From a virus, in the IMG/VR virus record IMGVR_UViG_3300032307_000879, positions 1-20,405 of that record: DNA of 20,405 bases. The stretch is one strand, 5' to 3'. The stretch's first letter is position 1. The number at the start of each line of letters is the position of its first letter. A model generated the notes under the pieces. The model saw only the letters and a program-made list of their open reading frames with translations. It was not told the DNA's origin and made no database searches. Both the position numbers and the translations under genes were made by a program. Below, one piece after another: positions 7,973 through 14,831 of the stretch.

Positions 7973-8368
7973 TTAAGAAATCTCATTTTGTTTATCTCTT
8001 TTTGATATATTATCTACACCGTACTTATCAATAAGTGTTTTTTTCATCTTACTGAGTACCTTTTTGTTCTGTATTGGATAATCAACTCCAAAGTTTTTTC
8101 TTAAAGTTTCTTTTCTTTTTACTTCTGAGCATTTTCTGCAATAATATTCTCCAAACTTGTTATCATATTTAACATAGTTTTTAAATATTACTTCTTTTTC
8201 AATACCGCACCCATCACACTTACATTTTATTTTATAGTGTGATCCTTTTGACATTAATTCAATTGGTATTTTAATAATCTCTCCAATTGCTACATCATAT
8301 CCTAAATCATCATAATACTGATAATTCGATTCATTAATTTTTATCTCTATCTCTCTTGTAAGGATCAT
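7973..8368 (-). CDS. Truncated homing-endonuclease-like protein (zinc-finger part)
   Basis: A 131-residue protein with a CKCDGC and CRKC pair (residues about 49-54 and 77-80), a likely zinc ribbon, followed by repeats of the type TLRKNFGVDYPIQ and TLIDKYGVDNIS. These pieces are typical of the N-terminal and middle parts of phage homing or Vsr-like endonucleases, in which YGV.N.S repeats bind DNA and a nuclease domain follows. Here the frame ends abruptly after two repeats, and only 15 bp remain before RNase R, so the nuclease domain is missing. It is probably a decayed mobile gene, although a retained DNA-binding role cannot be excluded. The start at 8368 is not certain. Confidence 0.65.
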   Translation of the reverse strand: MILTREIEIKINESNYQYYDDLGYDVAIGEIIKIPIELMSKGSHYKIKCKCDGCGIEKEVIFKNYVKYDNKFGEYYCRKCSEVKRKETLRKNFGVDYPIQNKKVLSKMKKTLIDKYGVDNISKRDKQNEIS

Positions 8369-8459
8369 AAAAAACCGCTCAATTTCTTTTATTTATTAAT
8401 TTTTGTCTCTCTCCTCCATGACTTTATACATGTTAAAGCCGGCCTGAACCTCCACATTA

Positions 8460-8474
8460 CTATAAAAAATCCAC
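8460..8474 (+). repeat. 15-bp direct repeat, copy 1 (before protease-scaffold gene)
   Basis: CTATAAAAAATCCAC is identical to the copy at 10671-10685. In both places it is followed one or two bases later by TTGAAA, then 23 or 22 bases later by TATATA, then 29 bases before an ATG. The conserved layout suggests a shared control element for the two most abundant head components. Confidence 0.7.
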
Positions 8475-8504
8475 GTTGAAAAAAAGGCGGTTTTATATCG
8501 ATTA

Positions 8505-8510
8505 TATATA
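8505..8510 (+). promoter_or_regulatory. TATATA late-promoter-like box before protease-scaffold gene
   Basis: ATTATATATACAC ends 29 nt before the ATG at 8540. The spacing to the start is identical to that at the capsid gene. Confidence 0.5.
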
Positions 8511-8539
8511 CACTATATTTTAAAAAATAATAAACTTAA

Positions 8540-10669
8540 ATGAAACCAGTATTAATTATAGAAAATTCGACAAACTCTCTTATTAGAGAGAATAATGGTT
8601 CACAGAAGAAGGATTATATTTTAGGTGGTACGTTCACAGAGTTCGGTGTTAAAAACCGTAATGAGAGAATTTACACTGCTGATAAATTTCTTCCAGCTTT
8701 AGATGAATTAAATGAAAGAATGAGCAGTTTAGGCGTTGTTTACGGTGAGTTTGATCACCCAGATGTTTTTGACACATCTCTTTCTAGAGCATCACACATT
8801 ATCACAAAAGCTAATTATGTAAAAGAATCAAATTTAGTTAATGGTGAAATTAGATTACTGAACACTTATTGGGGTAAAGAAGCAAAGGCATTAGTTGATG
8901 ACGGATGTCCTGTTTTCGTTTCTTCAAGAGCGGCTGGTATCACTGAATCAGATGGTACTGTTTCATTGAAAAAATTATTTACATATGATATCGTTGCTGA
9001 CCCAGGTTTTGCTTCTGCTAAAATGTCTGTTAAGAATATCAACGAATCATTAGGATATAATGAAAACTCTAACTTTAGGATATATGAAATGTCCGATGAG
9101 TCCAAAATAAATCAACTATTTGATATGAACAAAAATGAATTTGTTACAAAGCAACAGTTAACTGAGTATTCTCAATATTTAGTTAAAGAACTAGCTTCTA
9201 CAAAGAAAGAAGTTAAAGGTGCTCTTACTAAAGGTAATTTATCTCCAAAGAAAATGGAGCAACTTTTAGAGTACTACGAAGAGTTAAATGCTACTAATTC
9301 TCAAGTTGTTAAATATTTAGATTATTTGGCTGAAAAAGTTCAAATTATGGTTAATGAAAACAAGTCTTTAAAGGAAACTACTGACAAACTTATTAAGCAC
9401 AATGACTATTTAGCTGAAAATTTAGAAAAGGCTGTTAACTACTCTGAATACTTAGCTGAAAACTTAGACAAAAATATCGAGTATTCTGAATATTTAGCAG
9501 AAAACTTAGATAAAAACATTAATTACTCTGAATACATCGCTGAAAACTTAGACAAGAATATTTCTTACTCTGAGTACTTAGCTGAAAACTTAGACAAAAA
9601 CATTGAGTACTCTGAGTACTTAGCTGAAAATCTTGATAAGAATATTGCTTATTCTGAATACATCGCTGAAAACTTAGACAAAAATATCTCTTACGCAGAA
9701 TATATCGCTGAACACGTTGACAATTCAATTGCTTATTCAGAATATTTAGCTGAACATGTTGAAGGTAACATCGCTTACTCTGAATACATTGCTGAACATT
9801 TAGATGACAATATTGCTTACTCAGAATATATCGCTGAAAATCTTGACAAATCAATTTCTTACCAAGGCTTAATCGTTGAAAAGTTAAATTCTAAAAAATT
9901 AAACGAATCAATGAATGAAGAAGAAGAAGCTTTCCCTTCATTACAAGCGGCTGGTTTTGAAAATTCTCAAGAAGATGAGGACTGTGGTCCAAATGCTGAA
10001 GAAGAAAACGAAGAAGAAGCATACAATGGTATTGCTCCAGCTCACGAAGAAGAAGCATATAATAAAGAAGAAGATGAAGACTGCGGTCCATCTGCTACTG
10101 AAGAAGAAAATGAAGAAGAAGCTCATGATTATGAAGTAACTGGTAACAGTGATTCTGAATTATCTGAGTCAATCGACAAATTAATAGAAGAAGCTAAAAA
10201 ACGTAAAGTTTCTGAATCAACTGACTTGAATTTCTTAAAATTCTTAAACAAGTCACAAGTAGATAGCTACTACGCTTTGTCTGATGAAGACCAAGAGGCT
10301 GTTAAATTTCACATAAGCGAAAGAAATTACTTCACATCTAAAGATGTGTTAAGCCTAATCGCAGAAGCGCTATCATCAAAGAATGAATCTCTTGAAGAAA
10401 GAGTAATCAGATTAATGCCTGAAAACACTAAGGCTATCTGGAGTCAAATGAACGAATCAGCTAAAAAATCTATCTTATCACAAGCTAGACTTTACCCTGC
10501 TGAAGTTTTAATGACTGAATCACAAGTTGAGCATTTCTGGTTAACTAGAAAGCTTAAAACAAACGAGTCTGTAACTAAAAAGTTAGTAGCTCATGAAAGT
10601 TTAATACAAGAAGATAAACTTTCTGATAATGACGTTACTGCAATTATGGAAAGATTCAAAAACATTTAA
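8540..10669 (+). CDS. Prohead protease fused to scaffold protein (gp21-gp22 fusion)
   Basis: A 709-residue protein. Residues 1-170 form a T4 gp21-type serine protease: GGTFTEFGVKNRNERIY near 30-45, GEFDHPD with catalytic His73, VSSRAAG with candidate Ser128/129, and YDIVADPGFASA with Asp150 or Asp154. Residues 210-454 are helical and include about eleven 14-residue repeats of the type YSEYLAENLDKNI. Residues 455-530 are an acidic linker with a duplicated EDEDCGP segment. The C-terminal 170 residues form a helical scaffold-like domain (WSQMNESAKKSIL, VEHFWLTRKL). In T4, protease and scaffold are separate genes; here one polypeptide would co-deliver both. Repeated NES/SES tripeptides from residue 167 onward look like self-cleavage sites (T4 cuts after (L/I)xE). 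It precedes the capsid gene, and both share a 15-bp upstream element. Confidence 0.88.
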   Translation: MKPVLIIENSTNSLIRENNGSQKKDYILGGTFTEFGVKNRNERIYTADKFLPALDELNERMSSLGVVYGEFDHPDVFDTSLSRASHIITKANYVKESNLVNGEIRLLNTYWGKEAKALVDDGCPVFVSSRAAGITESDGTVSLKKLFTYDIVADPGFASAKMSVKNINESLGYNENSNFRIYEMSDESKINQLFDMNKNEFVTKQQLTEYSQYLVKELASTKKEVKGALTKGNLSPKKMEQLLEYYEELNATNSQVVKYLDYLAEKVQIMVNENKSLKETTDKLIKHNDYLAENLEKAVNYSEYLAENLDKNIEYSEYLAENLDKNINYSEYIAENLDKNISYSEYLAENLDKNIEYSEYLAENLDKNIAYSEYIAENLDKNISYAEYIAEHVDNSIAYSEYLAEHVEGNIAYSEYIAEHLDDNIAYSEYIAENLDKSISYQGLIVEKLNSKKLNESMNEEEEAFPSLQAAGFENSQEDEDCGPNAEEENEEEAYNGIAPAHEEEAYNKEEDEDCGPSATEEENEEEAHDYEVTGNSDSELSESIDKLIEEAKKRKVSESTDLNFLKFLNKSQVDSYYALSDEDQEAVKFHISERNYFTSKDVLSLIAEALSSKNESLEERVIRLMPENTKAIWSQMNESAKKSILSQARLYPAEVLMTESQVEHFWLTRKLKTNESVTKKLVAHESLIQEDKLSDNDVTAIMERFKNI
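9398..9901 (+). repeat. Tandem 42-bp repeats in the scaffold part
   Basis: About twelve 42-bp units in frame, the central six nearly identical at the protein level (YSEYLAENLDKNI plus one variable residue) and the edge units diverged (YAEYIAEHVDNSIA, YQGLIVEKLNSKKL). A 14-residue period is two heptads, suiting a long coiled coil. Codons vary between units, so the repeats are not a recent slippage product. Confidence 0.9.
9974..10126 (+). repeat. Duplicated acidic segment
   Basis: Two copies about 99 bp apart (9974-10027 and 10073-10126) encode DEDCGP followed by an acidic run EEENEEEA. They form the linker between the repeat rod and the C-terminal scaffold domain. Confidence 0.75.
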
Positions 10670-10670
10670 T

Positions 10671-10685
10671 CTATAAAAAATCCAC
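10671..10685 (+). repeat. 15-bp direct repeat, copy 2 (before capsid gene)
   Basis: CTATAAAAAATCCAC begins one base after the stop of the protease-scaffold gene and matches the copy at 8460-8474 exactly. Confidence 0.7.
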
Positions 10686-10715
10686 ACTTGAAATTATTGA
10701 AATTTCGAAGGGTAA

Positions 10716-10721
10716 TATATA
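10716..10721 (+). promoter_or_regulatory. TATATA late-promoter-like box before capsid gene
   Basis: GGTAATATATAGAT ends 29 nt before the capsid ATG, as at the protease-scaffold gene. The leader that follows is nearly pure A (10732-10741 and beyond), with no Shine-Dalgarno. Confidence 0.5.
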
Positions 10722-10750
10722 GATAAACACAAAAAAAAAAATTAAAAATT

Positions 10751-12445
10751 ATGTCACACATTAGAATAGACAAATCAAAAGCAGTTAAGAAATGGGCTCC
10801 AGTTTTGGAAAACATGGGTGTAACTGAAGATAGAGTTGAATGGATGTCAGAAATGGCTGAGTATCACTCAATCAATGAGAACGCATATGTAAATGCTGCT
10901 AACGTAGCTGGTATGGGTTCAGTATTAGCTCCAAACCCTTCATCATTAGCTGGTAACCTAACAACTGGTTATTCAACAGGAAATGGTGCTATCACAGGTT
11001 CTGGAGACGTAGGTCAAAACTTATTACCAGTAGCTATGAAAATTGCTGCTCAAACAATTGGTTTAGACTTAGTTGCTGTAAAACCAACTCCAGGTCCAAA
11101 AATCGATTTATTATACATCGACTTCCAATACGATGATGTTGATGCTTCACAAAACGAAAGACCACAAGTTTTCAAATTATCAAGTTTTTCTAACTCTTCT
11201 GCTATTATTGCTCAATTAGGATTAGCTTGTACAGCTGCTGGTATTACTCAAACTTCAGGTGGTTTAACAAATGGTAGATTATGGGTTAACCTATTTGGAT
11301 CTACTATCACTGGTGGTACTAACGTTAGTGCTTCTAACAAATTATCATCTACTGAGCCAACAGGTTCTAAATTTGGTGTTGCTGAATTCTTAGGTTTCTC
11401 TCGTATCGATGGTAACCCAATGTTCAAAGCTTACAGACAAGCTAACACAGCTGGTCAGTACAATTATTTTTCTTATAACCAAGAATTAAATACATTTGGT
11501 ACAACTCAATCTATGGCTACATGGATTACTTCAGTTGGTACTCAATCTACAGCTGTTACTACTATTGATTTAGTATCTGCTTTAGAAGACCACATCCCTG
11601 GTTTCTCTGCTAACTGGGCTAGTGCTGGAAATGGTGCTGCTGGTGATTACCCAATGAATCGTCAATTAGATGATCAATCTTATGCTGGTGTAATCGGACC
11701 AAAAATTTCTTCTAAATCAGTTGCAGTTGGTACTATCGAAGTATCTTCAGCTCTTAGAAGAACTGAAATTGAAGATATCAAAGCTAACACAGGTATGGAT
11801 ATCGTTCAAAAAATGGAGTCTATCCTTGTTAACGAATTATCTCAAACAATTTCTAAGCAAATCGTTCATAAGATTTTCGAAATGGGTGCTCTTAACGCTG
11901 CTACTGCTCCTATGAGAACAGCTACTGAAACAATCTTTGACTTAAATACAACTTATGCTTCAAGTGTTGGTGGTGAAACTACTCACGCTGTACAACGTAA
12001 GTTAATCACTAAGATTGCTCACGCTTCTAACTACATCGCTACTGAAGGTCGTGTAGGTCCTGCTCAATACCTTATCACAAACGGAGGTTTAGCTGCAGCA
12101 CTTCAAGATATCGCTGGTTACACAATTAACCCAGTTAAATCTAAATTAAACGGACAAGGTCAATTATACCCTGTAGGTTCAATCGGAGACATCTCTATCT
12201 ATGTAGATCCATATATGAGATATAACGATAACAGAATCGTATTAGGTCGTAAGAATAACCCTGACCAACCAGGTATCATTTTCGTACCTTACTTAATGGC
12301 TCAGTCTATCTCAGTTATCTCTGAAGCTACATTCGCTCCAAGAATGTTGTTACGTTCAAGATATGCTGTAACTGAAGTTGGTTGGTTCCCACAAAAACAA
12401 TACATGACTATTACAGTTACTGACTCTGCTCAGTTATTGAACTAA
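10751..12445 (+). CDS. Major capsid protein, T4 gp23-like
   Basis: A 564-residue HK97-fold capsid protein. The N-terminus (KKWAPVLENMGV) resembles the gp23 propeptide. A likely cleavage site is SINE/NAYVNAANVAG near residue 43, matching the T4 rule of cutting after (L/I)xE and leaving an N-terminus like the mature gp23 (YNATNIA). Later come PVAMKIAAQTIGLDLVAVKPTPGP near 95-118, the central helix region VSSALRRTEIEDIKANTGMDIVQKMESILVNELSQ, and C-terminal GDISIYVDPYM, LGRKNNPDQPGIIFVPY and SRYAVTEVGWFPQKQY. Codons use more C-ending forms than in its neighbours (ATC, AAC, TAC), as expected for a very highly expressed gene. It is closed by a strong terminator at 12466. Confidence 0.93.
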   Translation: MSHIRIDKSKAVKKWAPVLENMGVTEDRVEWMSEMAEYHSINENAYVNAANVAGMGSVLAPNPSSLAGNLTTGYSTGNGAITGSGDVGQNLLPVAMKIAAQTIGLDLVAVKPTPGPKIDLLYIDFQYDDVDASQNERPQVFKLSSFSNSSAIIAQLGLACTAAGITQTSGGLTNGRLWVNLFGSTITGGTNVSASNKLSSTEPTGSKFGVAEFLGFSRIDGNPMFKAYRQANTAGQYNYFSYNQELNTFGTTQSMATWITSVGTQSTAVTTIDLVSALEDHIPGFSANWASAGNGAAGDYPMNRQLDDQSYAGVIGPKISSKSVAVGTIEVSSALRRTEIEDIKANTGMDIVQKMESILVNELSQTISKQIVHKIFEMGALNAATAPMRTATETIFDLNTTYASSVGGETTHAVQRKLITKIAHASNYIATEGRVGPAQYLITNGGLAAALQDIAGYTINPVKSKLNGQGQLYPVGSIGDISIYVDPYMRYNDNRIVLGRKNNPDQPGIIFVPYLMAQSISVISEATFAPRMLLRSRYAVTEVGWFPQKQYMTITVTDSAQLLN

Positions 12446-12465
12446 TAGTAATATTGGAAATATTG

Positions 12466-12498
12466 AAAAAAGACCCTTTATGGGTCTTTTTTCTTTTT
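12466..12498 (+). terminator. Strong intrinsic terminator after capsid gene
   Basis: Arms AAAAAAGACCC (12466-12476) and GGGTCTTTTTT (12482-12492) with a five-base loop and following T-run. It argues against the next gene starting at the in-frame ATG 12454, which would translate through it. Confidence 0.92.
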
Positions 12499-12515
12499 AA
12501 ACAATTTCTAATTAA

Positions 12516-12521
12516 TATATA
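12516..12521 (+). promoter_or_regulatory. TATATA box unusually close to a start codon
   Basis: CTAATTAATATATACAGT lies only 4 nt before the ATG at 12526. If it is a -10-type box, the transcript would lack the start codon or be leaderless, so either the promoter start is atypical or this copy is not a promoter. Confidence 0.3.
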
Positions 12522-12525
12522 CAGT

Positions 12526-12915
12526 ATGATAAAGAAATTTAACTCATTTAACGAATCTAAAAAAGACAAATTTCCTAATATTCAAAAATTAGAAATAGAA
12601 GGGTTTGTTGTTTATGTTGGTAAAGACGCTAAATCTAATGACCACTTAACTTTTAATGTTGCTGATAAAGAAGATATTTGGATGCATGTTAAAGGTGTTC
12701 CTGGTAGTCACGTTGTTATTCGTGTTAGAGAAAACCTACCTACTGAAACAGTTATTAAATTAGCCGCTCAACTGGCTAAAAAGAATAGTAAAGCTTCTAA
12801 AGATGATAACGCAACTGTTGTTTATTGTCAGCGTAGATTTGTTAAGAAAGAATCGGGTATGAATGATGGTCAAGTTAAAGTAGATTATACAAATTCATAT
12901 CAAATTGTAGTTTAA
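12526..12915 (+). CDS. Stand-alone NFACT-R (DUF814) domain protein
   Basis: A 129-residue protein that is almost entirely an NFACT-R domain. This is the RNA-binding domain at the C-terminus of RqcH/Tae2/NEMF, which acts in ribosome-associated quality control and also occurs as a free-standing bacterial protein. Visible signatures are GFVVYVGKDAKSNDHLTFN near 26-44, the hallmark DIWMHVKGVPGSHVVIR near 50-66, PTETVIKLAAQLAKKNSKAS, VVYCQRRFVKK and GQVKVDY. The N-terminus MIKKFNSFNESKK resembles a capsid-targeting peptide with a candidate cut after NE. The upstream in-frame ATG at 12454 runs through the capsid terminator and is rejected. The gene sits between capsid and peptidase genes. The domain call is firm; its role in a phage is unknown. 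Confidence 0.88.
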   Translation: MIKKFNSFNESKKDKFPNIQKLEIEGFVVYVGKDAKSNDHLTFNVADKEDIWMHVKGVPGSHVVIRVRENLPTETVIKLAAQLAKKNSKASKDDNATVVYCQRRFVKKESGMNDGQVKVDYTNSYQIVV

Positions 12916-12922
12916 TATTTAA

Positions 12923-12928
12923 TATATA
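12923..12928 (+). promoter_or_regulatory. TATATA late-promoter-like box before peptidase gene
   Basis: TATTTAATATATAATAAC lies 24 nt before the ATG at 12953. Confidence 0.45.
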
Positions 12929-12952
12929 ATAACATATAAAATAAAATAAAAA

Positions 12953-14308
12953 ATGGCAGATACTAAAGAACCTGTAAGAGTTAAATTTTCTGAAGAACTT
13001 CACGATCTATTAAGAGTTTTAGAAGATGAGAATAGCTATATAGCATTTGAAATGCTTTGGTTAAATGAACCTAATTCTAAATATCATAATGGTTTAGATA
13101 TCAGTGATGTTAACATATCTAAGACAAAATCTTGTTTAGATGTTACAATAAGAGGTAAGGTTCATCCTATGAAAATAGAAAATTTTATTAAATTCTACTT
13201 TAAGAATTATTTTCAAGTTGCTGATGTTAAAGATTTCATCGAACAATATGATATATTAGCTGGTGGTGGTTCAATTGAAAGTATTGCTGTTAATAAAATC
13301 ACACCAGAACCTTTTAGTTATAACCCTAAAGATGTTAGAAGTACATTTATTTCATTAGTTACTAAGACATATCCTCACGGACATGAAGAAGAAGTAATGG
13401 CTTTTATGCCTAAATTAGATAAAGATATTGTAGGTAACTATTATAAGATTATTGGTGAGAATCCAACAACAATGTTTACATCTCACTTAGATACTGCTGA
13501 TAGAAAACAAGGTACTACAAAACTTCTTTCTAAAAAAGATGAAAATGGTGATGAAATCATCTATACAGATGGTTCTACTATTTTAGGTGCTGATGATAAA
13601 TCAGGTGTTGCTGTTATGTTATATATGATGGCTCATAATGTACCAGGTCTTTATTATTTCTTTATGGGAGAAGAAAGAGGTGGTATTGGTTCAGGTTTAT
13701 TATCTTCTGTTTATGAAAAAGTTGAATATGTTAAAAACATTAAGAGATGTGTTTCATTTGATAGAAGAGATGTTTGTTCAGTTATTACTTCTCAGTTAGG
13801 TAGAACTTGCTGTTCTGATGAATTTGGAACTGCTTTAGCTAAACAATATAACGCAAATGGTCTTAATTTATCATTAGATCCTACAGGTATATACACAGAT
13901 TCTGCTTCATTTTTAGAACAAATTGCTGAATGTACTAACATTTCAGTTGGTTATTATAGTGAACATACTGGTAAAGAAAGACAAAATATTAATTTCCTTG
14001 AAAGACTTGCTAAGGCTAGTGTTCAAGTTGATTGGGATTCATTACCAACAGTTAGAAAAGTAGGAATTGATGAAGAGATTGTTAGAAAGTATGGTAAGTT
14101 AATTAATGATATAAAAGCTACTCCATTTGGTATTGATGTTAAAATAGCTTCTGATAGAGCTACTACATTTATTCAATGTGATTTAGAAGAAGGTTATATT
14201 GATGAAACATATGAAGTCTTAACAACATTACAATTCTTGTTAAATAAACACAAAGTAAGCCAAAAAGTATATTTTGACGCAGAATACATAAAAATAGATT
14301 TACTATAA
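12953..14308 (+). CDS. Zinc aminopeptidase-like protein (M28/M20 clan MH)
   Basis: A 451-residue protein. Residues 1-125 are an unrecognised N-terminal domain; from about 128 a co-catalytic zinc peptidase domain follows. The metal and catalytic residues can all be placed: SHLD (H178, with D180), GADDKSG (D214 or D215), GEERGG (E240 and E241), SFDRRD (D270) and SEHTGKE (H338). TDSASFLE near 315 is also typical of the clan. The order and spacing fit M28/M20 di-zinc exopeptidases, which remove N-terminal or C-terminal residues from peptides. With all ligands present, it is probably active. The stop overlaps the next start as TAATG, so the acidic protein at 14308 is likely co-translated. Peptide recycling or trimming of head peptides are possible roles, but neither is shown. 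Confidence 0.85.
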   Translation: MADTKEPVRVKFSEELHDLLRVLEDENSYIAFEMLWLNEPNSKYHNGLDISDVNISKTKSCLDVTIRGKVHPMKIENFIKFYFKNYFQVADVKDFIEQYDILAGGGSIESIAVNKITPEPFSYNPKDVRSTFISLVTKTYPHGHEEEVMAFMPKLDKDIVGNYYKIIGENPTTMFTSHLDTADRKQGTTKLLSKKDENGDEIIYTDGSTILGADDKSGVAVMLYMMAHNVPGLYYFFMGEERGGIGSGLLSSVYEKVEYVKNIKRCVSFDRRDVCSVITSQLGRTCCSDEFGTALAKQYNANGLNLSLDPTGIYTDSASFLEQIAECTNISVGYYSEHTGKERQNINFLERLAKASVQVDWDSLPTVRKVGIDEEIVRKYGKLINDIKATPFGIDVKIASDRATTFIQCDLEEGYIDETYEVLTTLQFLLNKHKVSQKVYFDAEYIKIDLL

Positions 14309-14760
14309 TGAAACTTAAAAAATTTAACCAGTTATTTGAACGTGAAGGTTTTGATGATATCGATGGATATGATGATGAGGCTTATGATTATTCAAGAGAA
14401 GATGAATATAAAGGTGAAGACGAGGATGATTCTGAATATGATGATGATATGTCACATCTTTGTTATCTTTTAAGATCTATGTTCAATAATAGTAATGTAG
14501 ATGTTAATGTTGAGAATAGTGGATTGGATTTATCTATTACAGCACAGTTTGCTAGAAGAGAATCACTTAGTGATATTGTTAAAGTATTCGAAATTGTTAA
14601 GAAAATTAAAAAAGATATATTAGCTCAATATTCTTCTTCTTATGAAATATGGGAAACTAAACAAGGAACACCAATGATTACATTTGAATTTATGTTAGAA
14701 GATGAAGATAGTGATAAAGATGGTGTTGTTACTGGTGATAAAGATGATTATCCTTGGTAA
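14308..14760 (+). CDS. Acidic protein with capsid-targeting-like N-terminus
   Basis: A 150-residue protein beginning MKLKKFNQLFERE, in which LFE fits the (L/I)xE prohead cleavage rule. Residues 15-50 are extremely acidic (long D/E/Y run); the middle (SIFNNSNVDVNVENSGLDLSITAQF-like region) appears to be a compact alpha/beta domain and the C-terminus is acidic again. It is translationally coupled to the peptidase by a one-base overlap. No family is recognised. It could be an internal head protein or a partner of the peptidase. Confidence 0.7.
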   Translation: MKLKKFNQLFEREGFDDIDGYDDEAYDYSREDEYKGEDEDDSEYDDDMSHLCYLLRSMFNNSNVDVNVENSGLDLSITAQFARRESLSDIVKVFEIVKKIKKDILAQYSSSYEIWETKQGTPMITFEFMLEDEDSDKDGVVTGDKDDYPW

Positions 14761-14781
14761 TTTTTAAATTTTTCAAACTTT

Positions 14782-14812
14782 TTGCTATTTCAGAATATTA
14801 TATATATATTTG
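14782..14812 (+). promoter_or_regulatory. Host-type (Bacteroidota sigma-A) promoter for the tmRNA
   Basis: TTG at 14782-14784 and TATATTTG at 14805-14812 are 20 nt apart. They match the known Bacteroidota consensus TTG and TAnnTTTG exactly, including spacing. The tmRNA 5' end at 14832 lies about 20 nt further on, leaving room for a short leader removed by RNase P. No other gene in the window has such a clear host promoter. Confidence 0.7.
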
Positions 14813-14831
14813 TAGAATAATACACACACTT

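Larger units (their letters stand above)
8369..8539. other. Divergent intergenic region with GC-rich island
   Basis: This region lies between the leftward endonuclease-like gene and the rightward protease-scaffold gene. It contains a roughly 50% GC stretch at 8405-8455, including a small hairpin (CTTTA 8422-8426, TAAAG 8434-8438) and GCCGGC. It also has an AAAACCGC/GCGGTTTT inverted repeat (8371-8378 and 8487-8494), the 15-bp element at 8460 and the TATATA box at 8505. No convincing gene was found in it. Confidence 0.5.

Noticed and set aside
8422-8438. tRNA anticodon-arm-like hairpin
   Set aside because: A five-pair stem with a seven-base loop is present, but the loop lacks U33 on either strand and no acceptor, D or T arms surround it.
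9398-9901. CRISPR-like array
   Set aside because: The 42-bp units have no spacers, stay in frame and encode a regular 14-residue coiled-coil repeat.
9519-10139. Several open frames in the scaffold repeat and acidic linker, on both strands
   Set aside because: Their low-complexity sequences (runs of K, F or repeated Q/C) are artefacts of the repeats in the true frame.
12454-12525. Upstream start for the NFACT-R gene
   Set aside because: The extra 24 residues are encoded by the capsid terminator hairpin and T-run.
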